Shown here: positions 1-6,653 of the stretch, piece after piece | How positions within the stretch are numbered: the first letter of the stretch is position 1 | How the letters are laid out: every line of letters begins with the position of its first letter | Origin: Verrucomicrobiota bacterium | GTDB taxonomy: Bacteria; Verrucomicrobiota; Verrucomicrobiia; Opitutales; Opitutaceae | Assembly: GCA_030605125.1 (NCBI GenBank) | Contig: JAUWBD010000018.1 | Coordinates: forward strand, 1-40,846 | Length of the DNA: 40,846 bases | Direction: 5' to 3' | Notes under the pieces: generated by a model | What the model was told of the DNA's origin: nothing | Databases searched by the model: none | The model's input: only the letters and a program-made list of their open reading frames with translations | Program-made: the position numbers and the translations under genes

Positions 1-1
1 G

Positions 2-793
2 CCAAAAACCGCATCTGGGATTTTTTTGCGTTCTTGCAAAAACCGCGCCCGGAAAACCTGTGTTAAGCCGCTGAAACCGCGTCAGGTTGCGGAGGTTGCG
101 GCTGAGGAAACCGCATCGGGTGTGCGATACTACGGCTATCGTTATCTGGACACCTTCACCGGCCGGTGGCTCAGCAGAGATCCTATCAAAGAACGTGGAG
201 GGATAAATATTTATCGGATGACGGGCAACGATGCAGTGAATCGCATCGATATCTTGGGGCTTTTGCCTGACATAGAGTTTAATACTTTAGACTTAGCTGT
301 CGCTGCGGCCGCGAAGGCTATATATGAAAAAAATCTTGAGAACATTCCTACTGAGCACAGACAGCACTTTACTACAGAAGTAGCATTTCAGAAGCACAAA
401 GCAGATGTGTTGGCCCGCATTATACCGGATGAGTTAAAGGGGATACCATTTGGGCCTGAGCGCACTGACCTTTACCAAGCACGCCAAAAGAAATACTTTG
501 GCTATGAAATTGCTGGGGTGGTGGGGAGGGTGACAAAGCCATCCGGCTCCCCGCATGTCGTGTGGGTTATAGAGTATACAACTAATTTTGCGCTATCGTA
601 TGTCGATTTTTTCCCGGCAATGGAGCAACTGGAGAAAAAATACGAAAAGCTATATGGAAAAGGGTGCGTCGAACTCGAAGCCAAGTTGCACAATCATCCA
701 ACGGGAGGTCCCGCATCTCCTAGGGATATGGAAAATAAGGGGCAAATAAAAAACTACATAATTCAACCATGGGGGAGCTATAGTGAATATTAA
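2..793 (+). CDS. Rhs repeat protein, C-terminal end with polymorphic tip (partial)
   Basis: The frame is open from the window edge, so this is the 3' end of a longer gene; a TTG at 26 is the first possible start inside the window. About 35 residues after that TTG comes the Rhs core signature (VRYYGYRYLDTFTGRW, then LSRDPI and an NxY segment), ending at the ILGL boundary near residue 78. After the boundary lies a different tip of about 175 residues with FGYEIAG, then HNHPTGG and SPRD near its end. A glutamate, an HxHP and an S/P-x-x-D resemble JAB/MPN-like or DUF4329 tips of polymorphic toxins; the family pattern is recalled, the toxin role inferred. The region is visibly AT-richer than everything to its right. 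Its stop overlaps the next gene by 11 bases. The tip assignment is tentative; the Rhs core is clear. Confidence 0.8.
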   Translation, partial: PKTASGIFLRSCKNRARKTCVKPLKPRQVAEVAAEETASGVRYYGYRYLDTFTGRWLSRDPIKERGGINIYRMTGNDAVNRIDILGLLPDIEFNTLDLAVAAAAKAIYEKNLENIPTEHRQHFTTEVAFQKHKADVLARIIPDELKGIPFGPERTDLYQARQKKYFGYEIAGVVGRVTKPSGSPHVVWVIEYTTNFALSYVDFFPAMEQLEKKYEKLYGKGCVELEAKLHNHPTGGPASPRDMENKGQIKNYIIQPWGSYSEY

Positions 794-1274
794 GTCGATA
801 GCGTTGTTCTTTTTGGCAGTTTTTGTGCACGCGGGACAATTGCCGCCCGTATATTCATTATCGAGCACACGTATGAGCTACGGAGGGATTGGCCTCCCGG
901 CTATTCTGATAACAATCACAAGCCAGCAGATCTTGGTCGAGGTTGATGAAATGGTTGAATTGCGTCTTCATAAGCGTGACGATTTCGATCTTACGTTTCC
1001 TCTTCGCGTGCAGCCTGACGTCCGGGCGATTGAGACGCCTGAGGGACTATGCTTTAGCTTCTACTTCGAAATGGAGGGTGGGATGAAATTTTATCTCTAC
1101 TTAATTGGTGAAGAGAGGTGGATTTATGAGATGAAGGGGCACGGAATGTGGCTTAACTGGTCTACGGGCGAAACCTTTTCGAAGATACCCAATCGGCTTC
1201 AGTCAGTATTCGAGTTTCTTAAACGAGACGCCCTCCCCGCTTCTGATCCATTTGCGACTAAGCCAACGAAGTAA
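783..1274 (+). CDS. Small secreted protein, putative immunity partner of the Rhs tip
   Basis: A 163-residue protein starting with GTG inside the last codons of the Rhs gene (11-base overlap), which implies coupled translation. The N-terminus (MNIKSIALFFLAVFVHAG) looks like a signal peptide, so the product probably acts outside the cytoplasm. The rest is a mixed alpha/beta-looking sequence with acidic and aromatic patches (FSFYFEMEGG, KFYLYLIGEERW) and no motif I recognise. Position directly after an Rhs polymorphic tip, small size and shared low GC are the usual signs of a cognate immunity gene; that role is inferred from context only. It could instead be an unrelated orphan carried in the same island. 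Confidence 0.65.
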   Translation: MNIKSIALFFLAVFVHAGQLPPVYSLSSTRMSYGGIGLPAILITITSQQILVEVDEMVELRLHKRDDFDLTFPLRVQPDVRAIETPEGLCFSFYFEMEGGMKFYLYLIGEERWIYEMKGHGMWLNWSTGETFSKIPNRLQSVFEFLKRDALPASDPFATKPTK

Positions 1275-1507
1275 TTTCCCAAGCTCGGTCTTGGAAGGGC
1301 CGAGCCGAAGATTCATACCTTGACTTTCGACAAGCCGCCCCAGTGCCGGTGTTCGCGACGTCAACCCAATCGATCCTCGCAGACTCGGCGGCACACGTCG
1401 CGCTAGGCGCAATTCCATCTAGCCACTTTCGACTACAGGCGCCTTTCATGGTGCTCCCATCGACTACCCCGAAACCGATTCATCACGGCATCCTATACCC
1501 TCGGTGA
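1275..1507. other. Gene-free junction between the Rhs island and the host backbone
   Basis: No credible coding frame is seen on either strand. GC is intermediate between the AT-rich Rhs island and the GC-rich backbone. A 6-bp stem (GCTCGG at 1283-1288 with CCGAGC at 1300-1305) follows the preceding gene but has no T tract, so it is not a convincing terminator. The right boundary runs into a truncated MauE-like gene. Confidence 0.4.
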
Positions 1508-1528
1508 AGGTCCATCGCGCCGCGATGG

Positions 1529-1726
1529 CGGCCGGCGGCGCGGCTGCTGGCGGCGGGCCTGCTACTCGCGTTTTGCGCGGCCCTGGTCGCCGCCCTGGTG
1601 CGCGGGCTGGACATCCGTTGCGGCTGCTTCGGCGGCGCGGACGGCGGCGGCATGAGCGCCGGCTGGGCCTTGGCGCGCAACGGCGTGTTGCTCGCGCTGC
1701 TTTGGTTCGGTGGGCGGCGGAGGTGA
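1529..1726 (+). pseudogene. 3' remnant of a MauE/DoxX-like membrane protein gene
   Basis: In the second forward frame a stop at 1505-1507 is followed by an open stretch that reads as a hydrophobic helix (LLAAGLLLAFCAALVAALV), then RGLDIRCGCFGG, then a second hydrophobic segment (NGVLLALLWFGG) and TGA at 1724-1726. The (L)DIxCGCFG motif followed by a last helix is the characteristic C-terminal end of MauE/DoxX-type membrane proteins, as I know the family. The N-terminal helices and any start codon are missing, and the upstream sequence is unrelated, so this is a decapitated gene. The exact left breakpoint is uncertain, somewhere around 1508-1530. The simplest inference is that arrival of the Rhs island removed the 5' part. 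Confidence 0.65.
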
Positions 1727-1734
1727 GGGAGGCG

Positions 1735-1837
1735 GAAACGCCGGCGCGGTCGTCGGCGGGCGAGGAGTCGCAACGTAGGGCGTTCGCTTGCGAATGCCGG
1801 ATTGGCAAAGGGGTCCGAAACGCGGGCGCGGTCGTCG
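1735..1837 (+). repeat. Imperfect 21-bp direct repeat pair
   Basis: The 21-mer at 1735-1755 (beginning GAAACGCCGGCGCGG) recurs at 1817-1837 with one mismatch, 82 bases apart. The second copy leads directly into a perfect hairpin, so the pair belongs to the same short repetitive element as the inverted repeats at 1774-1854. Confidence 0.6.
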
Positions 1838-1854
1838 CAAGCGACGACCCTACG
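1774..1854. repeat. REPIN-like inverted pair of short palindromes
   Basis: Outer arms CGTAGGG (1774-1780) and CCCTACG (1848-1854) are exact inverted repeats. Just inside each is its own hairpin: GGCGTTCG-CTTG-CGAATGCC (1779-1798, one mismatch) and GTCGTCGC-AA-GCGACGAC (1831-1848, perfect). Two REP-like palindromes in opposite orientation is the layout of a REPIN. The right arm contains the TAG stop of the minus-strand gene ending at 1850. Confidence 0.6.
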
Positions 1855-2329
1855 AGGGGGAGGCCTCCTCGGCGGCGAGGCGGCCGATGTAGGCGCAGAA
1901 ATCCGCGTCTTCGCCGCGGAGCAGCTCGGGCAGCGCCTCGCGAAAATCGGGGCGCCGGCACCACTCCCGCATGTAGTCCTCCCAGGAGGCCCAGAGGCGG
2001 GTCTCCTCCTTGTCCATGTCGTCCTCGTAAACGAGGATGTAGGCGCGCTCGAAGAGGGAGATCAGGATCTCGAAAAGCACCATGCGCCGCTCCTGCTGCT
2101 CGGCGGTGAACGGCGCGGCCGGCGCGCGGCGGGTGGTGAGCTGCAGGTCGGCGTTCTTCAGCACGAGGCCGAGAAACTCCGCGTATTGGTCGGTCAGGCG
2201 GACATAGACCTCCTCCTCCTCGTTCTTGCGCTCCTTCCGCTGGTCGCGGAAGTAAACGAAGATGCCGAGGGGGAGGCCGACGACGGTGACGATGTAGCTG
2301 AGTGCCTCGAGGATTTCGAGCGGCGTCAT
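1850..2329 (-). CDS. Small membrane-anchored protein of unknown function
   Basis: A 159-residue protein. An N-terminal helix of about 20 hydrophobic residues (residues 10-28, YIVTVVGLPLGIFVYF) is followed by a strongly charged stretch (DQRKERKNEEEE) and a soluble, mostly helical domain with many aromatic and acidic residues (WASWEDYMREWCRRPDF). Such an arrangement suits a single-pass inner-membrane protein with a cytoplasmic domain. Its ATG overlaps the stop of the upstream CoA-transferase gene by 4 bases (ATGA), so the two are translationally coupled, with no indication of a shared pathway beyond that. The stop codon lies inside the right arm of a REPIN-like repeat, so the extreme C-terminus (EEASPS) may be repeat-derived. 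No family recognised. Confidence 0.75.
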   Translation of the reverse strand: MTPLEILEALSYIVTVVGLPLGIFVYFRDQRKERKNEEEEVYVRLTDQYAEFLGLVLKNADLQLTTRRAPAAPFTAEQQERRMVLFEILISLFERAYILVYEDDMDKEETRLWASWEDYMREWCRRPDFREALPELLRGEDADFCAYIGRLAAEEASPS

Positions 2330-3855
2330 GCCACGAGACTGGCCTCGCGCGCGGCGGGGTCAATCGGGGCGGAGAGGGCGCCGCGCATGTCGCCGGTGCG
2401 CAGGAACTGGCGGTGGAAGGCGAAGGCGTGCTCGACGTCGAAGGGCTCGTGGCCGTCCTTCGCGAGGGCGAGGTAGTGGCGCAGCTCGTCGCGGAAGTCC
2501 GGGTGGGCGCACTTCTGGATGATGAGCTCGGCGCGCTGGCGCGGATCGAGGCGGCGCAGGTCGGCCACGCCGTGCTCGGTGACGAGCACCTGCACGGAGT
2601 GCTCGCTGTGGTCGGCGTGGGTGACGAGGGGGACGAGCGTGCTGATCTTGCCGCCCTTCTGGAGCGAGGGGCAGGTGAAGATCGAGAGGTGGGCGTTGCG
2701 GGTGAAGTCGCCCGAGCCGCCGATGCCGTTCATCATCGTCTTGCCGAAGAGGTGCGTGCTGTTGATGTTGCCCTGGAGGTCGGCCTCGATCGCCGTATTC
2801 ACGGAGATGATACCGAGGCGGCGCACGATCTCGGGATTGTTGCTGATCTCCTGCGGGCGGAGGACGATGCGGCCGCGGAGCGAGTGCAGCTCGGCGTAGA
2901 GGGCCTTGAGAGCGGGCGGGCTGAGGGTCAGGGAGCAGCCGCTGGCGAACTTGAGCTTGCCCTGGCGGAGGAGGTCGAGGGTGGCGTCCTGAAGCACCTC
3001 GGAATACATGCAGAAGCGCGGGATGTCGGGGTGCGCGCCGAGGGCGCCGAGCACGGCGTTGGCGATGTCGCCCACGCCGGACTGGAGGGGGAGGAACTCG
3101 CGGGGGATGCGACCGACCTTGAGCTCGGCGGCGAGGAAGTTGGCGACGTTTTCACCGATCCGGGTGGTCACGGCGTCGGGCGCGGCGAAGGCGCCGGTCT
3201 CGTCGTCGCGCTCGGTGTGGACGACGCCGACGATCTTGGAGGGATCGATCTGGAGCCAGGGCTGGCCGATGCGGTCGGAGACGGAGTAGAGCGGGATCTC
3301 GCCGCGGTAGGGCGGGTCGATGGGCTCGTAGATGTCGTGCACGCCGCAGAGGGCGGAGGGGTGGCGGCGGTTGAGCTCGATGATTACCTTCTCGGCGCAG
3401 CGGGCGAAGGTGGGCGCGGCGCCGACGCCGCTGGTGAGGACGACGCGGCCGTCGGGCGTGATGTCGGCGGCCTCGAGCACGGCCCAGTGCACGGCGCCGA
3501 GGGCGCCGGTGCGCACGTGTTGCGCGAGCTGGCTGAGGTGCAGGTCGAAGAAGCGCACGCGGCCGGCGTTGATCGCCTTTCGCAGGTCGGGGTCGGACTG
3601 GTAGGGCGTGCGGAAGGAGATCGCGTCGGCCTTGGCGAGGGCGCCGTCGAGCGAGGCGCCGGTGGAGGCACCGGTGATCACGCCGATCTGGAAGGCGCGA
3701 CCGGCGGCGTGTTCGCGTTTGGCGTGTTCCGCGATGGCGGTGGGGATCTCCTTGGGCGCTCCGGCCGGGGTGAAGCCGCCGAAGGCGACGGTATCACCGT
3801 GGGTGATGAGCTGGGCCGCCTCGGCGGCGGTGAGGGAGGGGAATGGGAGGGACAT
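2326..3855 (-). CDS. Acetyl-CoA hydrolase / succinyl-CoA:acetate CoA-transferase family protein
   Basis: A 509-residue class I CoA-transferase, the usual length for the Ach1/Cat1/AarC (YgfH-ScpC) group. Visible marks are the N-terminal GDTVAFGGFTPAGAPKEIP segment, YSEVLQD with Glu286 as the expected catalytic glutamate that forms the glutamyl-CoA thioester, and GIGGSGDFTRNA at 377-388, typical of the succinyl-CoA:acetate branch. Known members move CoA between acyl-CoA and acetate (or hydrolyse acetyl-CoA) in acetate or propionate metabolism in the cytoplasm; which acceptor is used here cannot be read from sequence. The start at 3855 is the first ATG giving the conserved N-terminus, preceded by a pyrimidine tract rather than a Shine-Dalgarno. 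It is the first gene of a two-gene unit with the small membrane protein downstream. Confidence 0.92.
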   Translation of the reverse strand: MSLPFPSLTAAEAAQLITHGDTVAFGGFTPAGAPKEIPTAIAEHAKREHAAGRAFQIGVITGASTGASLDGALAKADAISFRTPYQSDPDLRKAINAGRVRFFDLHLSQLAQHVRTGALGAVHWAVLEAADITPDGRVVLTSGVGAAPTFARCAEKVIIELNRRHPSALCGVHDIYEPIDPPYRGEIPLYSVSDRIGQPWLQIDPSKIVGVVHTERDDETGAFAAPDAVTTRIGENVANFLAAELKVGRIPREFLPLQSGVGDIANAVLGALGAHPDIPRFCMYSEVLQDATLDLLRQGKLKFASGCSLTLSPPALKALYAELHSLRGRIVLRPQEISNNPEIVRRLGIISVNTAIEADLQGNINSTHLFGKTMMNGIGGSGDFTRNAHLSIFTCPSLQKGGKISTLVPLVTHADHSEHSVQVLVTEHGVADLRRLDPRQRAELIIQKCAHPDFRDELRHYLALAKDGHEPFDVEHAFAFHRQFLRTGDMRGALSAPIDPAAREASLVA

Positions 3856-3983
3856 GAGGAGGTGAGGGCTGCTCGGTTATGGGCCCGGGCGGTGAGCGAG
3901 GGCGCGCCGCGGGCCGGAAGGATTCCAGAGGATAGCCCGAAAGGCGCTTTCGAGCTACGCATTTGTTGGCGAGGGCAGGGCGC

Positions 3984-4017
3984 AAAAAGGCCCGGCGCGC
4001 GCGAGGCGGGCCGGGCC
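3984..4017 (-). terminator. Rho-independent terminator of the PPIase gene
   Basis: Read on the minus strand, GGCCCGGC and GCCGGGCC (4010-4017 and 3989-3996) form an 8-bp GC stem followed by five T (3988-3984), about 50 bases past the stop of the peptidyl-prolyl isomerase gene. Confidence 0.75.
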
Positions 4018-4067
4018 GGGAAAAAGACGTGGGGAGGACGGACGTAAAAGGATTTACGGGAGGAAAA

Positions 4068-5075
4068 TCAGTAAAGCCGGACGTAGGCGCCGCGGCGGAG
4101 ACGCTCCAGCCACTTCTCCTGCGCTTCACGCATCATTTGCTGCGCGAGGGAGGTCTCGATCTGCTCGCGCACCTCCTCGATCGGCGGCACACCGGCCTCT
4201 TTGCGGGCCTCGGCGAAGAGCAGATAGACACCTTCCGGTTGCACCACGGGCGAGCTCACCTGGCCGGCGCGGAGGGCGAAGAGCGGTTCGCTGAACTCGG
4301 GCTTCAGGTCGGCGCGTTTTTGCCAGCCCCAGTCGCCGCCACGGGAGCGGCGGGCGTCTTGGGTGTGCTCGCGGGCGAGCTCCTCGAAGGACGTGCCGGC
4401 GCGGAACTTGACGAGGATAGCCTCGGCTTGGGCGACGAGCTGCTCGTCGGTCTGCTCGCCGCGGTTGAGCTGGATGAGGCGGAGGTGCACCTGCTCCTCC
4501 TGGTGGAAGCGGGCTTGGTTGGCCTGGAAGTAGGATTCGACGCGGGCGGGGCTCACGACGTTGAGGCTCTTGCGCTGCTGGCCGCGCATGTAGCTGTAGA
4601 TGATCTCCTCCTCGACCTCCTTGCGGTAGTCGCGGAGGGTGAGGCCGCGGGAGCGGAGGTAGGCGAGGAAACGGGCGCGGTCGCCCTCAAACTGGGTGGT
4701 GAGCTGCTCCTTGATCGCGTTGTCGATGAAGCTTTCCGGGATCTTGCGGCGCTCGTCCTTGCGAAACTCGCGCACGATCAGGGCTCGGTCCACGAGGTTG
4801 CGGATGATCTCGTCCTGCACGCGCTCGAGGCGCTGCGAAAACTCCTGCTGGTTGCGCGAGTCGCGGCGGATCTGCGGGAGGATCGGGGCGAGCTCGCGGC
4901 GAATGTCGTCCACCGTGATGATCTTGCTCTCGACGACGGCGGCGATGCCGTTGGCGAAGCGAAGGTTGAGGCCGTCGTCGATGGGGGCGGCGGCCTGGGC
5001 CGCGGCGAAAGTGGGGACAAACAAGGCGCCGGCGAGGGCGAAGGGCAGGGCGAGGCGGCGGAGAGAAATAGGCAT
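4068..5075 (-). CDS. SurA-like periplasmic peptidyl-prolyl isomerase
   Basis: 335 residues. The start at 5075 gives a clean signal peptide (MPISLRRLALPFALAGALFVPTFAAAQA); the open frame continues upstream but codes only low-complexity sequence. Residues about 35-180 match the SurA N-terminal chaperone region (FANGIAAVVESKIITVDDIRREL, then ERVQDEIIRNLVDRALI). Residues about 190-290 are one parvulin domain with HLRLIQL, FEELAREHTQDARRSRGGDWGW and the FALRAGQVSSPV segment. SurA of enterobacteria has two parvulin domains; this one has one, as in many shorter relatives. The expected role is folding of outer-membrane proteins in the periplasm, which fits a window rich in exported proteins. It is monocistronic, with its own terminator downstream and a divergent gene upstream. 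Confidence 0.88.
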   Translation of the reverse strand: MPISLRRLALPFALAGALFVPTFAAAQAAAPIDDGLNLRFANGIAAVVESKIITVDDIRRELAPILPQIRRDSRNQQEFSQRLERVQDEIIRNLVDRALIVREFRKDERRKIPESFIDNAIKEQLTTQFEGDRARFLAYLRSRGLTLRDYRKEVEEEIIYSYMRGQQRKSLNVVSPARVESYFQANQARFHQEEQVHLRLIQLNRGEQTDEQLVAQAEAILVKFRAGTSFEELAREHTQDARRSRGGDWGWQKRADLKPEFSEPLFALRAGQVSSPVVQPEGVYLLFAEARKEAGVPPIEEVREQIETSLAQQMMREAQEKWLERLRRGAYVRLY

Positions 5076-5180
5076 GAGGGCGGAGGCGATGTGCGACAGC
5101 GGACGGCGGAAGTCGTGCCACGCTAGAAGGGGACCGGGAGTGGTCAATGGGGGAAACGTCCGGCGGCGGCGCCGCCGGGA

Positions 5181-5201
5181 ATGACGATGACCAATGACGA
5201 A
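5181..5201 (+). repeat. Degenerate TGACCAA heptamer repeat
   Basis: Three imperfect 7-base units (ATGACGA, TGACCAA, TGACGAA) run into TGGGCGG. The same arrangement, in cleaner form, stands at 24167-24194, so this appears to be a dispersed short tandem repeat. It sits in the divergent region between the PPIase gene and the helical protein gene. Confidence 0.5.
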
Positions 5202-5285
5202 TGGGCGGAGCGCGCGGGGGGATTGGGCTCGCCCGCCGGGGCGGAGCGGATTGGGTGGGGGGCGCTCAACCCCTCCGTTTCCCCT

Positions 5286-6602
5286 ATGAAAGTGAAAGTG
5301 CTGCCGATTTTGCTGGGTGTATCGTTGGCCGCGAACGCGGCGTTGTGGATCGCGCACGGCAGCGGAGGCGGGGGCTGGGGCCGCGGGGGAAAGGCCGGCG
5401 CGGCCGGGGCGGAGGCGGACAGGGACGCGCCGATTTTCCTCAAGCCGGAGGGGCCGGCCACGGGTGAGAGCAAGGCCATCGCGGCCGCGCTGCAATCGGG
5501 CGATCTGGCCCGGCTGCGCGACGAGCTGCGTGCGGCCGGGGTGGAGGAGGACCTCGTGCGCGCGATCGTGGCCGCCCGGCTGGCGAAGCGATACGAGGCC
5601 CGCCTGCGCGCCTTGCAGCCCCGGCCGGATCCAAACCGGCCTTGGTGGAAAAACGACGAGGACGGCTCCACCGGCCAGACCCGCGAGCAGCGCGAGATGG
5701 CGCGCGCCTTGCGCGACGAGCAACGCGCCGAGATGGAGCGGCTCCTCGGCCGGGATCCCCGGGCCGACGATCCAAACAGCTGGCTCGCCCGCACCTACGG
5801 CTACCTCCCGGTCGAGAAGCGCGACGAGCTGCGGCGGATCGAGCAGGACTACAACGAGCTTTCGAGCGAGCTGCGCCGCGAGCTGCGGGGTTTCACCCTG
5901 CCCTCGGACACCGAGAAACTGCAGTTCCTGGCGGAGGAGCGGCGGCGCGATCTGGAGAGCTTGCTCAGCCCGCAGGAGCTGGAGGCCTTTGAGCTGCGGC
6001 AGTCGCGGACCGCGCAAAACATGCGCTGGCGCATGACGCAGATGGACGCGAGCGAGGCGGAGTTTCGCGCGATCTTCGAGCTGCAGAAGGAGTTCGACGA
6101 CCGCTTCAACGAGCACGACCAGTATGGGAATCGGATCCGCACGATGGGGCCCGACGATTGGCGGGCCCGCAGCGAGGCGGAGAAGGCGATGCGCGAGCAG
6201 ATCCGCTCCGCCTTGGGGCCCGAGCGCTACGCCGACTACGTGCGTTCGCAGGACGGGGATTACCAGCAACTGCGCAACGCGGCGCGGCGTTTCGACCTGC
6301 CGCCCGACACGGCGAAGAACCTCCACGCGCTTCGCGACGACGTGCCGCGCCGGGCGGGTGCGATCGCGGACGACGCCTCGCTCAGTCTGGAGCAAAAGCG
6401 GGAGGCCTTGAAGCGGCTGGCGCAGGACACGCGCAACCTGGTGCGCACCACGATGGGCTCGGAGGTCGCCGACGCCTATTTCAAAAACAACGGCATGTCG
6501 TGGCTCGGCCAGCTCGAGCAAGGGACGATCGTCACGTTCGACGAGCACGGGCAGCAATCGCGCCGTCGCCTGGAGCAGGCTTCGCGGCCGGCGGGGCGCT
6601 GA
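5286..6602 (+). CDS. Membrane-anchored helical protein of unknown function
   Basis: 438 residues from the ATG at 5286, which places a signal anchor (MKVKVLPILLGVSLAANAALWIA) at the N-terminus; the earlier in-frame ATGs lie in a repeat and add only a low-complexity leader. A glycine-rich linker follows, then about 400 residues that are almost wholly charged helix. A loosely repeated pattern is visible, a helix ending in LGxE/LSPQE and then a tyrosine or phenylalanine (LSPQELEAFELRQS, ALGPERYADYV, TMGSEVADAYF), recalling the LTxxQ helices of Spy/CpxP-like periplasmic proteins, though the similarity is weak. Orientation is divergent from the SurA-like gene, with the two starts 210 bases apart, so a shared envelope-stress role is possible but only inferred. 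Confidence 0.7.
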   Translation: MKVKVLPILLGVSLAANAALWIAHGSGGGGWGRGGKAGAAGAEADRDAPIFLKPEGPATGESKAIAAALQSGDLARLRDELRAAGVEEDLVRAIVAARLAKRYEARLRALQPRPDPNRPWWKNDEDGSTGQTREQREMARALRDEQRAEMERLLGRDPRADDPNSWLARTYGYLPVEKRDELRRIEQDYNELSSELRRELRGFTLPSDTEKLQFLAEERRRDLESLLSPQELEAFELRQSRTAQNMRWRMTQMDASEAEFRAIFELQKEFDDRFNEHDQYGNRIRTMGPDDWRARSEAEKAMREQIRSALGPERYADYVRSQDGDYQQLRNAARRFDLPPDTAKNLHALRDDVPRRAGAIADDASLSLEQKREALKRLAQDTRNLVRTTMGSEVADAYFKNNGMSWLGQLEQGTIVTFDEHGQQSRRRLEQASRPAGR

Positions 6603-6653
6603 GCGCGGCGCCGGGGGCTTCTTGGGCCGGGGCGCGGCGCATGCCGCCTGAAA

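Noticed and set aside
1283-1305. Hairpin after the immunity-like gene as a terminator
   Set aside because: Only a 6-bp stem with an 11-base loop and no T tract.
1464-2363. 299-codon minus-strand open frame over the MauE remnant and the small membrane protein
   Set aside because: Arg/Pro/Ala-rich sequence without features, overlapping a frame with a membrane helix and coupled start.
2302-4047. 581-codon plus-strand open frame opposite the CoA-transferase
   Set aside because: Low-complexity Glu/Gly/Val/Ala sequence; the opposite strand encodes a clear conserved enzyme.
5076-6557. Upstream extension of the SurA-like gene to 6557
   Set aside because: The extension lies opposite the helical-protein gene and lacks family sequence; the internal ATG at 5075 starts a proper signal peptide.
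6603-6653. GC-rich stems between the convergent genes as a bidirectional terminator
   Set aside because: Short stems can be drawn but no T run follows on either strand.
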